DNA from: JBGOUV01 sp041477815
Lineage (GTDB): Bacteria > Acidobacteriota > Terriglobia > Bryobacterales > JACQDG01
Direction: 5' to 3'
NCBI GenBank assembly: GCA_041477815.1
Contig: JBGOUV010000286.1
Span: 1-8,975, forward strand
DNA: 8,975 nucleotides
The translations under genes were made by a program, and so were the position numbers. Below are positions 5,928 through 8,975 of the stretch, in pieces (positions within the stretch are counted from its first letter, which is position 1; each line of letters begins with the position of its first letter). Under the pieces are notes generated by a model. It made no database searches, had not been told where the DNA came from, and saw only the letters and a list, made by a program, of their open reading frames with translations.

Positions 5928-7462
5928 TAGAGCCAAATGGACCGGCCGACGCGCGCGACGGGTTGGCGGGCCGCGGCCCAGGCGACCGCTTCCTGGTGAG
6001 GGCCGAGGCCGACCCTGTAGTTGGCGCTGATGGCGACCCAGCCGGGCTCTCCGCTGAAAGGTCTGGCCGGAATGCCCAGCTTGGCAAGATCGACGAAACC
6101 CGAACACTTGACCTGGAGGCTGGGGATATGGTGGTCCCGGACATAGCCGGCCAGGCGGGCCAGGTCCTGGCCCCAGTCGAGGTTGCTGTCGGCCAGGAAG
6201 CGTTCCTCGCGGCCGCGGGCGATCTGGTTGAAATAGGGGAGGTAGTCGGGGTGGGCGTGGAGCGATTCGACGACGTGCCAGCCGATCAGGGCGACGGTGG
6301 CGAGCTGGGCGAGTCGGGGGCCGGCAGCCACGAGGCCGGAGGCGAGGACGGCCGAGAAGAGGTAGACGGGCAGGATGTGGCGGACTCCGATGTTGATGCT
6401 GCCGGGCATGCTCACGGCCAGGACGACCAGGGCGCCGACCAGGGGTGGCAGCAGCTTGGGGCGGGCGACGCGCCAGAGAGCTAGCGCGATCAGAAGGAGC
6501 AGGGGGAGGGTGGTCTTCACGGCGAGGGCTACGGGGAAGTAATACCACCAGCCGGTTTGGGAGTGGCGGCCGAAGAGGTAGGCGGGATGGCCGGTCTGGT
6601 TGTGGGAGGCGAGGTCGATGAGGCCCTGGACCAGGCGGGGGGCGGGGAGGGCATTCGTGCCCAGCAGGCGGGAAATCCGGCGGGCCAGGGCCGCTTCGGG
6701 TCCCATAGGATACGCGCTGAGGTAGTGGTGTCCGGAGGGCGCGATAGGACCCACGTCAAAGCCGTATCCGGCCCAGACCAGGGCGAAAGCGAGGACGGCG
6801 AAGAGGGCGATCGGGGCGAGGCGGAGCCTGCGGCGAGCCAGGAGGAAATAAGCCAGGGCGATGGGAGGCAGGAAGACCAGGGCGGAGAACTTGGCCAGTA
6901 CGGCGAGGGCGAAGGCGAGGGCGGAGACCACCGGCCAGCGCCAGGAGGGCTCCTCGCTCCAGCGCCAAAAGCAGTAAGCGGCGGCGAAAACAGTGGCGGC
7001 GCCGGCCATATCGAGCGTAGCCAGCCCGGCGTGGGCCAGGAAGTTAGGGCAGCAGACCAGCAGCAGGCCGGCGACCGGGGCGGCCCGAGGTTCGTGAAGA
7101 CGCGAGGCCCACCGCCAGCCGATGAGCAGGGCGAGGACGGCAAAAGCCAGGTTGCCGGCGCGGGCCAGAGAGAGGGTATACCAGTAATAGGGTAGCTCGC
7201 GACGGGTCCAGGGGCCGCCGTTCCAGAGGGTGTCACCTTCGCGGCGAAGTCCGCCCCGATAGTAGGGGAGCGCGGCCAGGAAGATCCGGGCCAGCGGCGG
7301 ATGCTGGGCCTCAGCCCGATTGCGTCCAGTGGCGAGCAGGTCCAGGCCGTCCCGGAGGTGACCCTGCTCGTCGAGGGTGTCGTTGAACACCCCATAGGTC
7401 AGGACGATGCGTACCAGTAGAACAACCAGGAGGGCGGGCAGGATCAAACGCCGCAGGTCCAC
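5891..7462 (-). CDS. Family 39-type membrane glycosyltransferase (ArnT/PMT-like)
   Basis: This is a 523-residue inner-membrane protein. The GTG at 7462-7460 is chosen because it follows a TACAAT hexamer by 8 bp and begins a basic-then-hydrophobic N-terminus (VDLRRLILPALLVVLLVRIV); extension to an ATG at 7672 would add 70 arginine-rich residues over the divergent gene. About nine to ten hydrophobic segments are visible, at roughly 6-24, 102-119, 128-141, 150-165, 177-205, 215-232, 309-330, 337-352, 363-381 and 385-398. Asp31-Glu32 in NDTLDEQGH is the acidic pair of the first periplasmic loop of GT-C enzymes; QHPPLARI (53-60), LDMAG (150-154) and LAKFSALVFLPP (189-200) also fit. DSNLDWGQDL (425-434) marks the soluble C-terminal part. 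The family moves sugars from polyprenyl-phosphate donors; the acceptor is unknown. Confidence 0.85.
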   Translation of the reverse strand: MDLRRLILPALLVVLLVRIVLTYGVFNDTLDEQGHLRDGLDLLATGRNRAEAQHPPLARIFLAALPYYRGGLRREGDTLWNGGPWTRRELPYYWYTLSLARAGNLAFAVLALLIGWRWASRLHEPRAAPVAGLLLVCCPNFLAHAGLATLDMAGAATVFAAAYCFWRWSEEPSWRWPVVSALAFALAVLAKFSALVFLPPIALAYFLLARRRLRLAPIALFAVLAFALVWAGYGFDVGPIAPSGHHYLSAYPMGPEAALARRISRLLGTNALPAPRLVQGLIDLASHNQTGHPAYLFGRHSQTGWWYYFPVALAVKTTLPLLLLIALALWRVARPKLLPPLVGALVVLAVSMPGSINIGVRHILPVYLFSAVLASGLVAAGPRLAQLATVALIGWHVVESLHAHPDYLPYFNQIARGREERFLADSNLDWGQDLARLAGYVRDHHIPSLQVKCSGFVDLAKLGIPARPFSGEPGWVAISANYRVGLGPHQEAVAWAAARQPVARVGRSIWLYYEPVIQSNRKP

Positions 7463-7470
7463 GGGGGCCG

Positions 7471-7476
7471 ATTGTA
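7471..7476 (-). promoter_or_regulatory. -10-like hexamer TACAAT for the glycosyltransferase gene
   Basis: On the minus strand TACAAT occupies 7476-7471 and is followed by 8 bp (cggccccc) and then the GTG start. No ribosome site fits in this space, and no good -35 is seen. It supports the GTG start and suggests a leaderless transcript. Confidence 0.42.
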
Positions 7477-7490
7477 TCAGGGAATAGCGG

Positions 7491-7496
7491 TAACAT
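7491..7496 (+). promoter_or_regulatory. -10-like hexamer TAACAT for the 7506 gene
   Basis: TAACAT is followed by 9 bp (aggactggt) and the GTG at 7506. The AGGA at 7497-7500 could be a ribosome site, but if the hexamer is the true -10 then AGGA would lie mostly outside the mRNA. It lies 14 bp from the opposing TACAAT, so the two promoters would compete for polymerase. Confidence 0.4.
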
Positions 7497-7505
7497 AGGA
7501 CTGGT

Positions 7506-8507
7506 GTGATCCCCAAACGCTTCCTTCCGGCAGTGGCCCTCCTTCTGGCGGTCAGCTTCCTCGCCTGGTGGTTCTGGCAAAAACGCGGCGACTCAGACGC
7601 CTGGTTCCGCCGCCTGCCCGGCGAAAACGTCCTGCTGCTCCACCTCGATGTAGCCGCACTCCGCGCCACCACCTCCCTCTCCCCCCTCCTCCAGTCCCAG
7701 GTCCCGCCCGACCCCGACTACGCGGCCTTCGTGCGCCAAACCGGGTTCGACTACCAGCGCGACCTCGACCAGGCCGCCGTCTGCTACCTCCCCGACCGGG
7801 TCTACATTCTTGCCCGCGGCCGCTTCGACCCCGCCCGCCTCCGTGCCTACGCCCAAGCTCAAGGTGGCATCTGCCCGGGAGATCGGCCCTGCCACATGCC
7901 GGCCAGCCAACCGGACCGCCGCATCTCCTTCCTGCTGCTCTCGTCCGACACCCTGGCCCTGGCCACCGCCCCCGAAACCGACGCCGTCCTGGCGCTGCAA
8001 AAAGAACCCACCGTCAACGCCACCCCTCTGGCTCAGACGGCCAGGACCATGAACGGCGGCTCCAGCCTCCTGTGGCTGACCGCCGCCCCGTCCACCCTGG
8101 GCCAAGCCCTCCCGGGCAACGCCGCCCTCCTGGCGGGCGCTCTGGCCAAGGCCCAGCGGGCCTACTTGTTCCTAAACCCCCAGCCCGCCGGCCTCCAGGT
8201 CGTCCTGCATGCCGTCTGCGCCTCAGAATCCCAGGCCGCCGAAATACGCCGGCTCCTCCAGGGCATTCACGATCTCATCGGGGGGTTGGCCAGGAAGGGT
8301 CCAGCGGAATGGGCCAGGATCTTGAACTCAGCTATCGTCGATCAGCAGGGGAGTGTGGCGCGCGTAACCTGCCTCCTCGATGCGGAGACCCTGCGCCAAC
8401 TGGGAACGCTTACAACTGGGGCAACGGGATCGGGCTCGTCGAGCCCAGACCGTACAACCGGGAGATCTCCCGGATCGGAGCGCCCCGCAGGAACCGGTAA
8501 GGATTGA
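7506..8507 (+). CDS. Membrane-anchored protein of unknown function
   Basis: The predicted product has 333 residues from a GTG start. Residues 5-24 (RFLPAVALLLAVSFLAWWFW) form a single N-terminal membrane segment or uncleaved signal anchor, placing the rest outside the cytoplasm. The body has LPGENVLLLHLDVAALR (37-53), FDYQRDLDQAAVCYLPDRVYILARG (81-105), and alternating strands and helices to VARVTCLLDAETLRQLG (284-300). I do not recognise the family. Cys93, Cys123, Cys129, Cys238 and Cys289 might form disulfides. The last 32 residues (302-333) are low-complexity Ser/Gly/Thr/Pro/Arg and lie antisense to the M23 peptidase gene, so the C-terminus may be a recent extension past a lost stop. Its codons prefer C in the third position, unlike the plus-strand genes to its left, which prefer G. 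Confidence 0.7.
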   Translation: MIPKRFLPAVALLLAVSFLAWWFWQKRGDSDAWFRRLPGENVLLLHLDVAALRATTSLSPLLQSQVPPDPDYAAFVRQTGFDYQRDLDQAAVCYLPDRVYILARGRFDPARLRAYAQAQGGICPGDRPCHMPASQPDRRISFLLLSSDTLALATAPETDAVLALQKEPTVNATPLAQTARTMNGGSSLLWLTAAPSTLGQALPGNAALLAGALAKAQRAYLFLNPQPAGLQVVLHAVCASESQAAEIRRLLQGIHDLIGGLARKGPAEWARILNSAIVDQQGSVARVTCLLDAETLRQLGTLTTGATGSGSSSPDRTTGRSPGSERPAGTGKD

Positions 8508-8975
8508 GCGGTGTGTTGCTCAGCCGAACCTCGTAGTGCAAGTGTGCCGAGGTGGTCCGGCCCGATCGGCCTACTCGCCCGATGATCTCGCCCCGCCGGA
8601 CGACCTGGTTGGGCCGTACGAAGGACTCCGACAGGTGCGCGTAGTACGTCGAGAAGTTGTTCTTCCCGTGCCGTACGACTACCAGCCTCCCGTAGCCGCT
8701 CATGTAGTTCGCGGCCGTGACCACGCCGTCGGCGGTGGCCACCACGGGAGACCCGAAGGCACTGCTGATGTCCACGCCGGTATGGAAGGCGCCTTCGCCC
8801 TCGAACGGGTCAATCCGCTTCCCGAAGGGCCCGGTCAAGGCGCCCTGCACCGGCCAGATCGACGGGTTGGTATTCTCCAGCCAGTGGAACGGTGTGGTCG
8901 GTCCCGTGTTGGCCAGGGGCATATTTTGCAGGAAGCCGAACTGCTCGATAGTCGCCTGGTAGCTCGGGACCAGCA
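8410..8975 (-). CDS. M23 family zinc metallopeptidase (LytM/peptidoglycan endopeptidase), 5'-partial
   Basis: The frame is open to the right edge (…LVPSYQATIEQFGFLQN before an internal ATG at 8922), so the true start lies outside the window; 187 C-terminal residues are visible. The M23 core is complete: WPVQGALTGPFGKRIDPF, then FHTGVDIS with the His-x3-Asp zinc ligands (codons around 8784-8770), YYAHLS with the first catalytic His, and SAHLHYEV with the His-x-His pair (8544-8536). The G-x-PV-x-A-x-DGVV and RRGEIIGRVGRSGRTT segments are also typical. Such enzymes cleave peptide cross-links in peptidoglycan in the periplasm. The unseen N-terminus in related proteins usually has a membrane anchor and a coiled coil. 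The TAA stop lies inside the convergent 7506 gene, a 98-bp overlap. Confidence 0.92.
   Translation of the reverse strand, partial: LVPSYQATIEQFGFLQNMPLANTGPTTPFHWLENTNPSIWPVQGALTGPFGKRIDPFEGEGAFHTGVDISSAFGSPVVATADGVVTAANYMSGYGRLVVVRHGKNNFSTYYAHLSESFVRPNQVVRRGEIIGRVGRSGRTTSAHLHYEVRLSNTPLNPYRFLRGAPIREISRLYGLGSTSPIPLPQL
8432..8446. repeat. Inverted repeat GGGCTC-gtc-GAGCCC
   Basis: GGGCTC at 8432-8437 and GAGCCC at 8441-8446 are perfect complements around a three-base loop. The hairpin lies in the tail-to-tail overlap of the 7506 gene and the M23 gene. No T-tract follows on either strand, so a rho-independent terminator is not supported. Confidence 0.55.
8458..8473. repeat. 16-bp perfect palindrome CCGGGAGATCTCCCGG
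   Basis: The sequence at 8458-8473 is perfectly self-complementary. It codes for part of IREISRL near the end of the M23 peptidase and falls in the same convergent overlap as the inverted repeat 11 bp to its left. It could be a protein-binding site, a transcription-slowing structure, or chance in GC-rich coding DNA. Confidence 0.6.

Noticed and set aside
4329..6548. Long minus-strand open frame of 739 codons
   Set aside because: It is Pro/Arg/His-rich with no recognisable motif and lies opposite two well-supported genes; the plus-strand genes there have signal peptides and family motifs. Long antisense frames are common in GC-rich DNA.
7463..7672. 70-residue N-terminal extension of the glycosyltransferase to an ATG at 7672
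   Set aside because: The extension is basic, low in hydrophobic pattern and antisense to the start of the 7506 gene. The GTG at 7462 has a -10-like box directly ahead and begins the expected first membrane helix.
7568..8500. Plus-strand frame of 310 codons overlapping the 7506 gene
   Set aside because: Extremely Pro/Arg-rich composition typical of a frame-shifted reading of C-rich codons; the 7506 frame has the promoter, start codon and membrane anchor.

Overview
This is a GC-rich bacterial window of ordinary chromosomal character. It most resembles Acidobacteriota of the Solibacter/Bryobacter type. That placement is an inference from remembered family resemblances (a secreted protein with an 'NYTCxETIER' motif, a family 39 glycosyltransferase with a 'DSNLDWGQDL' motif, a MacB/LolE-like permease end); no database search was possible. 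I see no phage, IS element, CRISPR array, rRNA or tRNA.

Layout. At 3-122 (+) is the last 39 codons of an ABC-transporter permease. Two minus-strand genes follow, joined by an ATGA overlap: a serine esterase (478-1149) and a small membrane-anchored coiled-coil protein (125-481). Divergent from them, 1180-3012 (+) encodes a secreted S15/CocE-type hydrolase resembling alpha-amino-acid ester hydrolases. It is cut by one in-frame TAG at 1882-1884, although both halves are intact. Its end overlaps, again by ATGA, an exported right-handed beta-helix protein (3009-4385) that may be a polysaccharide lyase. The stretch 4386-4727 holds a 14-bp tandem repeat and a small ORF (4431-4718) carrying only the tail of an AbrB/MazE-type antitoxin.

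Next is a secreted protein of unknown function (4728-5927, +), which overlaps tail to tail with a polytopic family 39 glycosyltransferase (5891-7462, -). A compact divergent promoter region (7463-7505) separates the latter from a membrane-anchored protein of unknown function (7506-8507, +). That gene overlaps tail to tail by 98 bp with a partial M23 zinc peptidase gene (8410-8975, -) that runs off the right edge.

The common theme is the cell envelope and secretion: most products are exported, membrane-embedded or wall-active. I do not find a clearly new multi-gene system. The best leads are the lone amber codon separating the catalytic Ser from its Asp and His, a sharp reversal of G/C strand skew near 7.5 kb that ignores gene direction further left, start codons placed only 8-9 bp after -10-like hexamers (possible leaderless mRNAs), and the orphan antitoxin tail.
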